Shown in pieces: positions 44,622-56,058 of a stretch of DNA of 64,000 nucleotides. Below the pieces are notes generated by a model that saw only the letters and a list, made by a program, of their open reading frames with translations, was not told the origin of the DNA and ran no database searches. How positions within the stretch are numbered: the first letter of the stretch is position 1; the number at the start of each line of letters is the position of its first letter. The translations under genes and the position numbers were made by a program. Source of the DNA: Phytophthora quininea (taxonomy: Eukaryota > Oomycota > Peronosporomycetes > Peronosporales > Peronosporaceae); the NCBI GenBank assembly GCA_011947345.1, contig JAAVTG010000917.1, positions 62,001-126,000 on the forward strand. The letters run 5' to 3'.

Positions 44622-45715
44622 TTACTCAGTCGGTGTCTTCGCCAGAGCCAGGATAGTAAAGCGCACCTCGCCTTCGTCTCGCTCCATAAACTTCTTGACA
44701 ACCTTACAGGCGTCCTGCACAGAATTCACATAAGAGACAGCGCTGTCTCCAAAACGACATATGATACTCAGCGCACCTGGAGAACGGTTTCCGGGCTGGA
44801 AGGGCCGTGGTTGATTGGTCCCTTCTTTCTGCCATCCAGTTCATACAGGTGGTTGTCCACACAACTACGAAGACAATTAGACAAGCAGAATTGCTAGAAG
44901 GAAGGGCTGGACAATACCTGAAGCAAACGAAGTGGGTGTTGATCGGGTCGTCCACACTCTCCAATTGCTACGCACATCAATAACGTTCAAATGAAGTTCC
45001 GAATCACTACAACATCACACTCCATACCTCCGATTGACCGGCCTCCGCCGCACTGCCGTGCGTCTCCTCGAGCTTTAAAGCACAACCACTGCATCAATAT
45101 CGTTTAAGAAAAAGCTAGCGTGTCTACCCCACACTAACCTCGTCGTCGTCTTCAAGGTACTGCGCGATCTCATCCGGCTTCTTGCTCTTGGTGTTGGCAA
45201 AGAACTTGTCCAAGTAACTTCCCGGGGCTGCGCAACAAAAGAGAGTACTACAATGAGCAGGACCTTATCGACCCACTAAAAGCAAATCCAACGCACTGAG
45301 CTGAATCAGGTGGCGCATGTTGCCAATGGCGTGCAAAATGCCGACGGTTCCGCATGCATTGCCGACAGTCTGCTTCATGTAGTAGACGTTGGGCGAGACG
45401 GTCTGGCCCTCCTTCTCGATCCTCGCAGCCTCCTGCTTGTCTGCCTCCTCCGTCTGATAGCAACATTTTAGTTATGACTTCCCTGCAAAAGAATCAAATG
45501 TTTTGTTTCTCTTGTCTTACGTGCGGCTTGATGGGGAAGAGCATGATGACCCCCGGCGGGGTCGGCACCATCTCGAGCGCCCAGTCCTCCGTGCTGAGCA
45601 CGTCGCAGAAGCTGTACTGGGCCGTGGGGAAGCCCATCTTGGCCACGTACGCGTTCATGACGTCCGGGTTGGACTCGAGCGGAAACCAGCGCTTGTGCTT
45701 CCCATCGTCGCTCAT
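44622..45715 (-). CDS. Ubiquitin C-terminal hydrolase (UCH-L1/L3 family, peptidase C12)
   Basis: Deubiquitinase that trims small adducts from ubiquitin. Five exons: 45521-45715 (start [20 protein letters not shown]), 45277-45453 (contains [20 protein letters not shown] with the catalytic Cys and oxyanion Gln), 45139-45227 ([21 protein letters not shown]), 44918-44967 ([11 protein letters not shown]) and 44622-44864 ([19 protein letters not shown]: catalytic His and Asp; then [18 protein letters not shown]). All introns fit GT-AG. One C appears to be missing at exon 3's start (45224-45227). About 240 residues, as expected. It lies 96 bp from the stop of the uridine phosphorylase gene on the same strand. 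Confidence 0.9.
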
Positions 45716-45811
45716 GGTCGTCTGCAGCTTCACCAACTTCTTCACGAATGTGCGAAATGATCGAATTGGCATTCAAAAAGCAAGAAATTTGGTCTGATGG
45801 CTACACTCTTA

Positions 45812-47031
45812 TCACTCGAGCGACGCCGCAGCAATAACCTCGAGCACGACTCGGCCCCAGAAGCGTTCCAGCGCCTTGAGCAGATCCGCGTGCACCACTT
45901 GGCCTGTGAGTCGATTGGCGACCACCAAGACGGCGGCTGTGGCTCGGATGGATCCGCCGCGGCTGCGTTGGGCCAGATCAAGTCTACACGAATATGGCTG
46001 CCAGTTAGTCACCCCCAACAACCAACAACCCCTCTAGTTGCAGTCAAGCCTACAGGTGGAAGGTCTCCATCTCGAGAGTGTGCAGGTCGGAGTGAGTTTC
46101 GATGAGGCTCTCCACTATGTTTTCGTTGCGGTCGTCGAAAGCCGAGTCTTGGCGACCTTGCGAGCTGTAGAAGGAGCAGGCCGTGGCGTTGAGCCCGTCG
46201 AAGACGTCGAGTGCGGCTCGCTCGCTGCTGGCCGCGACGGTGGGGTCGCAGCGTAAAGCGTCGAGCTGACTCTTCATCGCTGCAACAAGCTGCATGCACC
46301 ATAGACATCCAATCCAAGCCTGATGAGTTTGCCCGCGCGCCGCTCGCACGGTATACGGAACGCACCGCTTTGGACAGCGCTGGGGACGACGGCATCACGC
46401 GAGAGATTTTGTAGCAGTCTCCCGTGGCATCTGCAAAGAACGCGTCGGGGTCTCTCGTGACCATGACGGAGCCCTTGCCGCTGACAACGATGCTGCCCGG
46501 CGCCACTTCCTTGCGAATACCGCCGCAGGTCCCGAACCTTGCGACTACCACCGATGAGTTCGTGCGTATCGGAGCAAAAGAACCGGAAGAGCTTACCGGA
46601 TGATGACCATCGGACCGTCGACAATGGCTCTGGTCTCCCGCACCACGAAGTCCATGTTGGGGACGCCCTGCAAGCAGCATGCGTGAGATCGCCTCGTGGT
46701 GTGCGGAAACGAGTTTGACAACGATGACCATACCATTCCTGTGGCGACAATGGACACTCGGACGCCATTCATATCGCCGGTGAAGGCGGTAAATCCCCTT
46801 GCCGACGCGTACGTGTCGAAGTTGCCGCCATCCAGCAGCTGCGCCAGCAACTGGGCCCGACTGAGACTCCCCACCGACACGATGCGGTTGGCCACTGAAA
46901 TCACTTCCAACGTCAGCTTTCAACCACGAACAGATCGTCACCAACTACTGACCTTGCCCGCTCTTGACACCGAGATGCAGCACCGTGCCGTCCTCGTGCA
47001 TGGGCATCAGATTCGTGTTCTTGTACGCCAT
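45812..47031 (-). CDS. Uridine phosphorylase (PNP/UDP phosphorylase family)
   Basis: Catalyses phosphorolysis of uridine to uracil and ribose-1-phosphate (pyrimidine salvage, cytosol). Six exons with GT-AG introns: 46953-47031, 46734-46894, 46597-46667, 46366-46537, 46054-46289 and 45812-45983. Key segments: LMPMHEDGTVLHLGVK; ANRIVSVGSLSRAQLLAQLL (phosphate-binding GS-x-SRA); GFTAFTGDMNGVRVSIVATG; GVPNMDFVVRETRAIVDGP; FGTCGGIRKEVAPGSIVV; the C-terminal HTLEMETFHL (Met-Glu ribose contact); then RSRGGSIRATAAVLVVANR. Continuous without frameshifts. About 325 codons. It is divergent from the PA/ankyrin gene, with 133 bp between the two starts, a likely shared promoter. Confidence 0.88.
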
Positions 47032-47164
47032 GCTCACGGCGCTGGTCAATCCAAGAATGAAGACGCAGCGCACGCCATGAAGGCGTAAGCATTCGAGCGA
47101 TGGCTCCAAGTATCTTGCAAATCCACGGAAAGGTCGCACTCGTTGACTAGCATCCTCGCTGGCA

Positions 47165-50100
47165 ATGGCAATGGACACGCCGACGTGCTCGCAGACGTTC
47201 GCGTTCGTGTCCTGGGACGGCAGCCTCGGGCGTCGCGTGTGTCCTCTGGCCACCTTCGGGTCGCGATCTCCTCAAATGCTCAAGACCCGACTCGCCTGTG
47301 CGGATCCGCCTCGCGCCGACCAACCAGAGCTCAAGAACACGTCGGAGCTCAACGGAGCCATCGCGCTGGTCGTACGAGGCGGCTGCGCCTTCGGACACAA
47401 GGCTCGACTGCTGCAGAGAGCGGGGGCGGTGGCCATGATCCTGGCCAACAACACGAGGGAGGAGCCTCTGGCCGCCTTCACGATGGGGAGTCCCCTGAAG
47501 ACCTGGAAGAGAAGGACAAGAGCCACGTCGAGACCCTCAAGATTCCATGCGTCATGATGTGTCTGAAGGACGTGAGAGAGCTCTTCAAAAGTATCCGCCG
47601 TCGGTCAAGAACGGGTCGTTGGTGCTGGAGATTCTGCCCCAGAAAGAGGCTGAGATGGTGGCGGACGAGTGTCTGAGGCTGCAGAGACAGCAGTACGAGG
47701 CAGAGCGGAGCGGGCGGGGGTGGAAGGCCATCAAGAGCACCACGTCGTCTATTATCAAGCTGCTGGAATCGCAGACGAGTAATCCCGTCGCTGAAGCTGA
47801 ACCGCAAGACGCAGATCCCCAGGAAGAACACGTCCGCGTGGCTCCAGCTGAAACCCAGCCGCCACCGTTAGCGTTCGTGCAGTGGGCGACGAGTGCCTCG
47901 TCCTACGAAGTTTGCTTTGCTCCACTGGCAGACTTTTGCTTAGCAGCTGTTGGCACGTCGTTTTCTGGGAGACTTGTGCAGTGCGATCCGATACTTGCGG
48001 ACGAGTCCTTGAGAAACGCTCAAGAGTTGAGAGGAGCTATCGCTCTGCTGCAGAGAGGATCGTGTTCATTTCCAGAGAAAATTGCACGAGCGCAACGTGC
48101 TGGAGCTGTGGCTGTGATTGTTGGAAACGACGATGAGAAGGATCCAGACGCTGCCTTTGTGATGAGTGTCGACCGGATTGATGCTGCGAACGCTACGCTA
48201 CCAGCAGTGATGGTTTCTCGAAGAGTATTTGCACGACTTCGGGAGAATACAAAAGAGACTACCGCTAGGATACTCTGCTTGCTTGGAGAGTCGGCTGAGG
48301 GACTGCTAGCGTCAAGTGGAGCTCGTGTATCCTTCGCGAAGTTGGCGATGCCAGCGCCATCGTATTCATCCGATACCAAAGAAAATGATTCCGACGATCT
48401 CTTATTTGATCTCCATGTAGCATGCCGACGTGGGAGCACGCTGGCTGCCAGCGGATTTTAGCACAGCTAGAGGGACAAGACGGTAAGAGAGAGTTGGTTT
48501 GTAAGGCGTGTCCGTTGAACGGATTGACAGCGTTACACCACGCATGCGCAGGGGAAATGACAACGTGGTGGAATTGTTGCTGCAGTTTGGCGCAGAGCCG
48601 GATGTGATGGATTGGGCGATGCAAACACCACTGCATGTTGCTTGTGCTCACAATAACGCAGACTGTGCTCGATTGCTACTTCGTGCAGAGTGTTCTTCGG
48701 CGGTTCAGGTGCCAGCAGCTCTCTACAACGTCGAAGAGAAGTATGGGGGTATCTCGACGAAGCGGCACATTGGTGGCCGAACCGCCATGCACGAGGCCGC
48801 CCAGTCTGGTAGTGCTGAGTGTATCGAGTTGCTACTTTCAGCTAATGCGCGACTCGATAGCACCGCTGAAGACTCTGAGGTGACCAACAAGTACGTGTTT
48901 TTGGGCGTGAGTTGCAGGGATTTGGAGGGTTGTTCGCCCCTGCACTTGGCCTGCAATTTTGTTCATGCCGAGTGTGCGCTATACTTGATTGCAGCGAATG
49001 CTGATATCGACCGCAAGGATTGCAATGGGCATTCTCCGATGCTACTCGCGTGTGAAGCAGCTAATGACTCAGCCAAGGAAGCTGCTGCAGCTCAGATCAT
49101 TGGAAAGTTGATATCTTCAGGTGCTGTGATGAAGGAGGAAGATCAAGAAGAGGACGATGCTGATTACCAAGAAACTGGTGGGAAGTTGTTGCTTGATCGT
49201 GTAAAATCGGCAGAATTACGACGAGAACTTGAAGTATTGTATCTTCGTCATGAAGCTCGCGTAGCCCGTCGAAGCAGTTGGAGACTTGAGCACGAAAGTG
49301 CTACTGCGCAAGAGCAGCTGCAAGAGCTAAGATCTGAGATAGCTCGACTTCGCATCCAGGTGGCTGAGCAAGACGTTCAGGGACAAGAGTTACAAGAGCT
49401 TCGCACGCAGGTACAAACGATCCTGCAGTTCCTGACCACCCAGAATATTAATGGTGATGTGACTGCGCCAGTACTGGCAGCCGCAACAGAATCTGTTGTG
49501 ACAACCCCGCTGAGTGGCATGGGTCTATCCCATACGACAGACAAAAGCGAGGAAGAGTTGGCTCTCGATGCAGCGTTAGCGCGTGACTTGGGCAAGAAAT
49601 GTCTTCGCCAAGGTCAACAAGGTCTGGCCGAAAAATATTTCCAGACGTCATTGGAGCTTTTTCCTTTGCCCAGAGTGAACCACTTGTTGGATAAAGCCAA
49701 GAGCCTTCGTCTAGAGAGTGAACAAAACGATGGGCCATTGTTGGATCCGAAATTCGCACAGCTTCCGTCAACCTCAGCAACTAGCGGAAAGAATGTTGCG
49801 ATTCAGCGGCTGCGCGATCAGCTAGAGAAAGCAGACTCAAACACTCCAGCTTGTACTATGTTGGAACGTGAAATTAGCAAGCTTGAGGGGTTTTCAGAGA
49901 ACGATTCTGAGTTTTCGTCGGCTTTTCGATGGGTAGAGTGGTTAATGGCTCTACCGTGGGGAGACCCTAGCTCTGGTCTGCAGAGTGAGAAGTTCTACGA
50001 CTCGAAGAGGAATCTATTTGACCGACTGAATGAGCTGGAACTTGAAAAACTAGACTCTCACCGCAAGAAGGCGGCATGCACCATCCAGCGTACGTTTCGC

Positions 50101-50699
50101 GGCAGATATGCCGCCCATTTGGCTTTGCGAGCAGACTCAGCAGCTCGGATTCAGGCTGTGGTGAGAGGCCGACTAGCTCGTCAGCATTACAATTCCCCGA
50201 AGCAAACAACTCGTGAAGATCACGTTCAGCTGCCTTCTAGGATGGTGTATGAACACGATGGCACCGACGTTGCTGGGGCATTGGACTTGGACTACACAAG
50301 CGCGATTGATCCAACGTTGTATCGCCAATTGAAAGCAGACTGTCGGCAGATGAGGCTGATTGCTGGGCAACAGGTTTTGGAGCAAAGCTTTTTCGTGTGG
50401 TACAGCTCGTCACGTGCGATTACGACAGCTCTGGTCTCGGGAAGAGCACGCTCTACTTTGCAGGATCCGACGCAGCTCTGACAGGGTCGGTGTTTTTCGT
50501 TTGGAGTCGATGGGGAAAGCGTCGAGATGAAAAGTGCCAAAGCTCCTTGGGAGGCCCGTACGAAGGCGAGATTGATGCCCAGCGCCGCTTTGATCGGATC
50601 ATAGGCGAGACGCAGCGTCGGAATGGGCGCAAAAATGACAATTCGTCACATCAAAATGCTGGATGGCAGCGAAGTGCTCGAGGTATTGCATCTGCATAA
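47165..50699 (+). CDS. PA-PA-ankyrin-Lon-linker-IQ-WGR multidomain protein
   Basis: About 1,180 codons. Order: PA domain 1 (LNGAIALVVRGGCAFGHKAR, 47340-47560); PA domain 2 (LRGAIALLQRGSCSFPEKIA, 48000-48280); ankyrin repeats (48520-49120: GLTALHHAC, TPLHVACAHNN, GRTAMHEAAQSG, GCSPLHLACNF, GHSPMLLACEA); a coiled coil (49230-49420); a segment like the helical linker of Lon proteases (LEREISKLEGFSENDSEF then WVEWLMALPWG, 49800-49960); two IQ motifs (CTIQRTFRGRYAA, ARIQAVVRGRLAR); and a WGR-like domain (VVQLVTCDYD...WSRWGK...EIDAQRRFDRI, 50390-50610). No protease or PARP catalytic domain was found. One-base losses at 47485-47488, 47587-47590, 48432-48434, 48551-48554 and 50389-50393. Confidence 0.78.
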
Positions 50700-50989
50700 T
50701 CCACTATCCTCACAACAGAACTTCCTCTTGAATTTATACCACACCTCGTGCTGCTCTTTGTAGACTTGTTCAGCACTTGAAGCAATTTGTTGAAAATAAG
50801 CAACATGCTGACAAGTTTGAGGACATTCACGGATCGGCGCAATGCTGACCGCGGGTGAAACCGATTCTCCTGGTAGCGGCCCGACAACAGCGTGTAGGGC
50901 CGGCACTACATTGGCAGAATTTTTACCACGTATGTCGGGAATGCTGCGCTCAAGAGGTTGAAGCCACATTCTCCGCACAGGAATCAATG
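50700..50989. other. Convergent intergenic region
   Basis: Separates the 3' ends of the WGR and FYVE/GAF genes. A short plus-strand frame (LHLHNPLSSQQNFLLNLYHT) might extend the upstream gene. Nothing else was recognised. Confidence 0.4.
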
Positions 50990-52351
50990 TCAATCATTTC
51001 TCTCGTTAGAAATGGACACCGAAGCGGAGATGGGACTGTCTTCAATCTCTTTGGCTAGTGGTCCCTCTTCAGGAAGAAACGATTCTTTCCAGATCGTCGA
51101 CAACACCGCCGCAAGTGTCGTCACCACCGAGTACTGCATCGTTGTGATATTCCTTCTAGGCTTTGGATCGACTGCAAACAAATTCGCGATGATAACATCG
51201 TCACCAGCTAGGATAGGGGCCCCGAAGAAGAAACAGATGCCTTCGTTCGCTGTGACGGTGTTGTAGTGTCGGAAGCGGATGTCGAACGGCGCATTCCGGA
51301 CGAGAAAAGGCTTCTTGTCCGACAGTAGCAAATGCGCCGAGAACGAGTGTTTCCGATCGTTTACAGACACTCCTTGGTATGTTCGCAACGCCGGGATGAA
51401 CAATTGTTGGTCGCCAAGGATGACGCTGACGAGACCTGTATTCGCTTCCAGCTCCTTGGCGACCAAGTCACAGATCAGAGCAAGCTCTTCCGTCAAAATG
51501 TCTTCATGGTGGAGTTTGTATCGCATGATCAACTCCTCGCGTTCGGCTTCTCTGGCGTGGTTTGGCACATCTGCCGGCTCTTCAGGCGACCGATACGTGA
51601 GCGGGTACTTGCGACGGCCATCCATTTCCGCCAACACACACTTCTCTAGAGGAACTTCTGGGATACGGACGTCTAGACACTGCTGCACGAAATACTGAGC
51701 TCCGCGGATGAGTCGCGAGTCCGATCGTTGGGCGGACGCCGTGTCTTGCTGGTGCGACGACGACACGGTAGCGGCCCATTCGTTCTCACTGATGTCGTCC
51801 AGCAACACGCCAGCCAAACTGTCGAGTTCCTTGCCGAGGTGCCGCAGAAGCGACAGCACAGCGTGACGCCGTTCAGGTCGAGACCGAAGCATTTCGGCGA
51901 GGTTGACTCCGAGAGGACTGACGCTGGATTGGATCACCCACGGGGAAAACGTGAACCCCGTCAGCTCTTCAACATTGACAGCCCAAGTGTTCAGGAGCGG
52001 CAGACATTTTTCGCAGCAGCGGATGAAGCGAATCACGAGCTCCACCCGTTCTCGCTCCATCACTCGTGAACAGGGCTCGCAGACCCAGTGGCCGCACACA
52101 TGACACAAGTAGGGCTTCCAGATCGTGTTAAACGATCGCTGGCAGTAGGAGCAAAATTCCGCTCGTGATCGCGGAGAAGCAGTGGTCGAGGCCTCTGCGG
52201 GTGGATCGAGTATGAGGGCTTGGAAGCCGATGTGTCGCCGTCGAACTAAAAGCTGCTGTCGGGTGAGTCGAGTGAATATGGGGTGGTCCGATCTAGTGGA
52301 GGCCACCGTGCAACGAGTCAATGCAGGGATGTCTGACCTTGCGGAGCGCAT
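50990..52351 (-). CDS. FYVE-like/GAF protein, paralog A (intact)
   Basis: 453 codons in one open frame from ATG 52351. Residues ~60-120 form a FYVE-related zinc finger (CSYCQRSFN, CHVCGHWVCEPC, CCEKCL). The RR/KHHCR lipid-binding motif of true FYVE domains is replaced by CHVCGHWVC, so PI3P binding is doubtful. Residues ~285-430 form a GAF domain (ELALICDLVAKELEANTGLV, then FLVRNAPFDIRFRHYN, FFFGAPILAGDDVIIANLFA), a small-molecule or regulatory sensor fold. This architecture is a common, expanded oomycete family; the ligand is unknown. Its intact AAAAA in the CCEKC region is the reference for the AAAA in paralogs B and C. The start overlaps the upstream region of paralog D (divergent pair). 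Confidence 0.85.
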   Translation of the reverse strand: MRSARSDIPALTRCTVASTRSDHPIFTRLTRQQLLVRRRHIGFQALILDPPAEASTTASPRSRAEFCSYCQRSFNTIWKPYLCHVCGHWVCEPCSRVMERERVELVIRFIRCCEKCLPLLNTWAVNVEELTGFTFSPWVIQSSVSPLGVNLAEMLRSRPERRHAVLSLLRHLGKELDSLAGVLLDDISENEWAATVSSSHQQDTASAQRSDSRLIRGAQYFVQQCLDVRIPEVPLEKCVLAEMDGRRKYPLTYRSPEEPADVPNHAREAEREELIMRYKLHHEDILTEELALICDLVAKELEANTGLVSVILGDQQLFIPALRTYQGVSVNDRKHSFSAHLLLSDKKPFLVRNAPFDIRFRHYNTVTANEGICFFFGAPILAGDDVIIANLFAVDPKPRRNITTMQYSVVTTLAAVLSTIWKESFLPEEGPLAKEIEDSPISASVSISNERND

Positions 52352-52417
52352 GTGTGTGCTGAAGAGCCCGTGAGGAAGTCTATAGTACCCGTTGGTTTCG
52401 CAGTTGCAAGGGGTTTC

Positions 52418-53728
52418 ATGGGACTTTCAGTCGTGGATTTCGCTCGAGGGATTCCGAGCAGGATGAACAACTCGAGAGACCACCCTGTCTTCAGGCGGCT
52501 GAATCGCCAGCAGCTCATCACTCGTCGGCGCAGCCTCGGTCTCCAGCCCCTCGTGCTCCACCCCGACTTCGCCAGCTCCCGCAAGTCTCGCTGCAAACAC
52601 TGCGGCCGACGGTTCAACCCCATCTGGAAAAACTATCTGTGCCATCTCTGCGGTCGGTGGATCTGCGAGCCGTGCTCCAGCGTCGTGGAGCGGGAGCGAG
52701 ATGTCCTGCTCGTCCGGTTCGTGCGCTGCTGCGTGACGTGCCTCAAGATGCTCAACAAGATCCCGGAGCCGGAGTTGATCATGCCGTACATGGCGGTGCC
52801 TTACGTAAGCGCGAGCTCCAATAGCCAACTTGGTCTACACCTTGCAGACGTGCTACGTAAAAGAAGGAGCTCCGTCCGGCAGTGCTGCAGCTTCTCAGCT
52901 GCCTGGGCCGGCCACTCGGTACCGACGACAAAATCCTCGCCGAGATCCGAGAGGACGAGTGGATGGCAGCGATCGAGACGCTCTCGAGCCCGACGTCGGT
53001 GGACTGTGCCAATCGGACCAAGAGCGGCAACCAGAGACGACGTGAAAAGCGACGCAATGGAGACAGCGGCGTCAAGCCTGGCAACTGAGTGGGTGCAGTT
53101 CCTCGTCCAGCAGTGCTTTGAAGTGTCGCTCTCTGAGTTGTCGCTGGACGAGTGCGTGGTGGCGGAAGCGGACGGCACGAGGACGTACCCGATTTTCTAC
53201 GACGAGGAGACAGACATGCCCTTCGCACCAGGCACCGCCAACGAAGTCGAGCGAGACGAGTGCATGGTCAAATGCAACTTGCTAGACCGAGGGATCTCTG
53301 AGCACAAGGACGTTCAGCTCATCTGCCACCTCGCAGCCAAAGAGCTTGACGCGTTGGCGGGGACGATCACGACCGTCCAAGGCGAGAAGCAGTACGCGCT
53401 GACCATCGTCAACGACTCGGTTTGTGTGAGCACCGACCGCTCCAAAAGCTTCTGCGCGCACGCCTTTGCTTGCGGCCAGCCCTTCATGGTGCGGAATACG
53501 ATGCTCGACGTGCGCTTCCGTAACTTTGCCTGTGTACGGGGCGACACTGAAGCTGCTACCAGTCGAGTTTTGTTCTACTTTGCATTTCCCATCATGGCGC
53601 CGAGGACGAACATAGCCATTGCCTTGCTTTGTGTGATGGATCACAAGCCCAGGAAGAGTATCACCACCATGCAGTACACGATCCTCAAGACCCTATCGGA
53701 AACGTTGACGGCGCTGTGGGATAACTAG
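52418..53728 (+). CDS. FYVE-like/GAF protein, paralog D (divergent)
   Basis: Same architecture as paralog A but clearly diverged: DHPVFRRLNRQQLITRRRSL, zinc finger CKHCGRRFN, CHLCGRWICEPC, CCVTCL, and a GAF domain (LICHLAAKELDALAGTITT, FMVRNTMLDVRFRNFA, FYFAFPIMAPRTNIAIALL). The first in-frame ATG at 52418 is taken as start. An out-of-frame stretch at about 52880-53040 reads correctly one frame over (LLSCLGRPLGTDDKILAEI, EDEWMAAIETL), so there are compensating indels there: one lost base near 52880 and a +1 shift near 53040. About 437 codons. It was not drawn into the recent sequence exchange seen among A, B and C. Confidence 0.75.
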   Translation: MGLSVVDFARGIPSRMNNSRDHPVFRRLNRQQLITRRRSLGLQPLVLHPDFASSRKSRCKHCGRRFNPIWKNYLCHLCGRWICEPCSSVVERERDVLLVRFVRCCVTCLKMLNKIPEPELIMPYMAVPYVSASSNSQLGLHLADVLRKRRSSVRQCCSFSAAWAGHSVPTTKSSPRSERTSGWQRSRRSRARRRWTVPIGPRAATRDDVKSDAMETAASSLATEWVQFLVQQCFEVSLSELSLDECVVAEADGTRTYPIFYDEETDMPFAPGTANEVERDECMVKCNLLDRGISEHKDVQLICHLAAKELDALAGTITTVQGEKQYALTIVNDSVCVSTDRSKSFCAHAFACGQPFMVRNTMLDVRFRNFACVRGDTEAATSRVLFYFAFPIMAPRTNIAIALLCVMDHKPRKSITTMQYTILKTLSETLTALWDN

Positions 53729-53766
53729 CGCTCCACGATTAATATATTCGACGCATGCGTCTCCAT

Positions 53767-54711
53767 TTACTGTGGTTGCTCCTGTTGTTGTTCCTTCAAT
53801 TTTAACTGCTGGTCCTGATAGACCATGAATGGAGTGCGAGGCTTCGGAGCGACGATCGGGAATCCCCGTCGTCCGAAACACTCTTTGAATCGCAACCTAC
53901 TCGTTAAATGACCACGTTTGATTCGATCGCAGTGTTCTCGGTCGCAACAGTCCTCGCAGAAGTATCGGCTGCTGCATTCCAAGCAGAGGACGTCAGCAGG
54001 CCGCCTCCGCCCTTGTGCAGTGCAGTCCGAGCAAAATTGGGCCTCGGTTGTCGTCGGTGGGTCTCGGTTGATTAAAATTCTCTGAGGCAAAATCTTAGCG
54101 AGCAAAGCGCGACGCTTGTCTTCCTTTTCTCGCTGCTCTCGCTCCAGCTGTGCCGTCTCTAGCGGGTGCCGCCAAGTACTTTGATTGGTCTCCACATTCC
54201 AATAGTACGCAGTGTACGGGGGCTCGTTCAAGTAGCACCGTTGCCAACCCTCACGAAGAAGTGCTGCATCCTCCTCAGCAACCGCAGGGTCCACAGGCTC
54301 AGCGGACAGTGTGAAGACCGTCGTTAGCAGTTGGTCTGGATCGCCGACATTTAACAACATACAGGCGCTGCGAACGAGGTCCTCTCGTTGGTCGACGAAA
54401 TGTTGTTGTTGCCGAAGCCACGCCGTACTGGAGTCAGCGACTTCATACCAACTCTCGTGTAGATCCACCAGGTGCGTGGCACAGTAGACAAGCACCAGTA
54501 CGGTTGTCCAGATGACGTTGGAGATATCGTCCTTGGGTGTGGGCACGATGAGGAGACGTTGGTAGGGGATTGACAAACACTTTGCTAGCGCCTTGGACGG
54601 CGACCAGCCTTCGTTGGGTTTGACGCTGCGGCAGATCACATCCGCCACTTTCTCGGGGCTGAACGCACTTCCATCGGAGGCTTTAGAGCCAACTCCACGG
54701 CGTCTGGACAT
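53767..54711 (-). CDS. WW-domain and B-box-like zinc-finger protein
   Basis: 314 codons, fully open. Helical N-terminal half (residues ~1-130; WTTVLVLVYCATHLVDLHES). A WW domain at ~165-195 (LLREGWQRCYLNEPPYTAYY, WNVETNQSTWRHP) binds proline motifs in partners. A basic coiled segment (LEREQREKEDKRRALLAKIL) follows. A Cys/His cluster at ~225-275 (FCSDCTAQG, LCLECSSRYFCEDCCDREHC) resembles a B-box zinc finger. The C-terminus is Gln-rich. No enzymatic domain. It sits between divergent FYVE/GAF paralogs and, unlike most neighbours, has no frame break. The function is unknown; an adaptor is the best guess. Confidence 0.75.
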   Translation of the reverse strand: MSRRRGVGSKASDGSAFSPEKVADVICRSVKPNEGWSPSKALAKCLSIPYQRLLIVPTPKDDISNVIWTTVLVLVYCATHLVDLHESWYEVADSSTAWLRQQQHFVDQREDLVRSACMLLNVGDPDQLLTTVFTLSAEPVDPAVAEEDAALLREGWQRCYLNEPPYTAYYWNVETNQSTWRHPLETAQLEREQREKEDKRRALLAKILPQRILINRDPPTTTEAQFCSDCTAQGRRRPADVLCLECSSRYFCEDCCDREHCDRIKRGHLTSRLRFKECFGRRGFPIVAPKPRTPFMVYQDQQLKLKEQQQEQPQ

Positions 54712-54781
54712 TTTTCAATAGCAACGTCCAGGTTGTTGCCGGGGTTTCGTTGCGCGACTGAGCAGTATTGAATTTGACTCC

Positions 54782-56058
54782 ATGCAGTCGACACGCTCAG
54801 ACCACCCCATATTCACTCGACTCACCCGACAGCAGCTTTTAGTTCGACGGCGACACATCGGCTTCCAAGCCCTCATACTCGATCCACCCGCAGAGGCCTC
54901 GACCACTGCTTCTCCGCGATCACGAGCGGAATTTTGCTCCTACTGCCAGCGATCGTTTAACACGATCTGGAAGCCCTACTTGTGTCATGTGTGCGGCCAC
55001 TGGGTCTGCGAGCCCTGTTCACGAGTGATGGAGCGAGAACGGGTGGAGCTCGTGATTCGCTTCATCCGCTGCTGCGAAAATGTCTGCCGCTCCTGAACAC
55101 TTGGGCTGTCAATGTTGAAGAGCTGACGGCGTTCACGTTTTCCCCGTGGGTGATCCAATCCAGCGTCAGTCCTCTCGGAGTCAACCTCGCCGAAATGCTT
55201 CGGTCTCGACCTGAACGGCGTCACGCTGTGCTGTCGCTTCTGCGGCACCTCGGCAAGGAAGTCGACAGTTTGGCTGGCGTGTTGCTGGACGACATCAGTG
55301 AGAACGAATGGGCCGCTACCGTGTCGTCGTCGCACCAGCAAGACACGGCGTCCGCCCAACGATCGGACTCGCGACTCATCCGCGGAGCTCAGTATTTCGT
55401 GCAGCAGTGTCTAGACGTCCGTATCCCAGAAGTTCCTCTAGAGAAGTGTGTGTTGGCGGAAATGGATGGCCGGCGTAGCTATCCGCTGACTTATCACTCG
55501 CCTCTAGAGCCTCCAGAAGCGCCATCGCACACCAGGGAAGCCGAGCGCGAGAAATGGATCCGACGGTATCGGCTAGAGACGGAAGACGTGATGACAGAGG
55601 AGCTCGCGCTAATTTGCGATCTGGCGGCGAAGGAGCTGGGAGCGACCATCGGCCTCGTCAGTGTCATTTGTAAACACCGACATCAGTTCCTGCCGGCGAT
55701 GCGCAACGTGAACGGCACGTCAACTTTCGACCGCAAGCATTCCTTCAACGCCCACTTGCTGCTGTCGGATAACAAGCCGCTCCTAGTGCGGAACGCTCAC
55801 TTGGACATTCGCTTTCGCCATTTTGGAGTGGTCACTGCTGGAGACGGCGTGTCATCTTTCTTCGGCGTCCCCATTACGGCGGGCGACGGAGTCATCGTCG
55901 CTGCTCTTTTCGTAGTGGACCCAAAACCTCGGAAGAACATCACGACGATGCAGTACTCGGTCGTGACCACATTAGCGGAATTGTTGTCGACCATGTGGGA
56001 AAAGAAGTTCGGCCGACGAAAGCCAAAGAAAATTCAGGCGCGTCTTGATGCCTCGTGA
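54782..56058 (+). CDS. FYVE-like/GAF protein, paralog B
   Basis: Start MQSTRSDHPIFTRLTRQQLL. The first ~230 codons are nearly identical at DNA level to paralogs A and C. The C-terminal GAF half differs (ELALICDLAAKELGATIGLV, LLVRNAHLDIRFRHFG, SFFGVPITAGDGVIVAALFV). One A is missing at 55077-55080, where paralog A has five A's; this splits the zinc finger from the rest. Paralog C lacks the same base. Otherwise intact to TGA 56058, about 425 codons with the base restored. Role as for paralog A. Confidence 0.8.

Noticed and set aside
46009..46944. 311-codon minus-strand ORF over uridine phosphorylase
   Set aside because: It mixes exon and intron sequence out of phase. The six-exon model restores the complete enzyme with proper splice sites.
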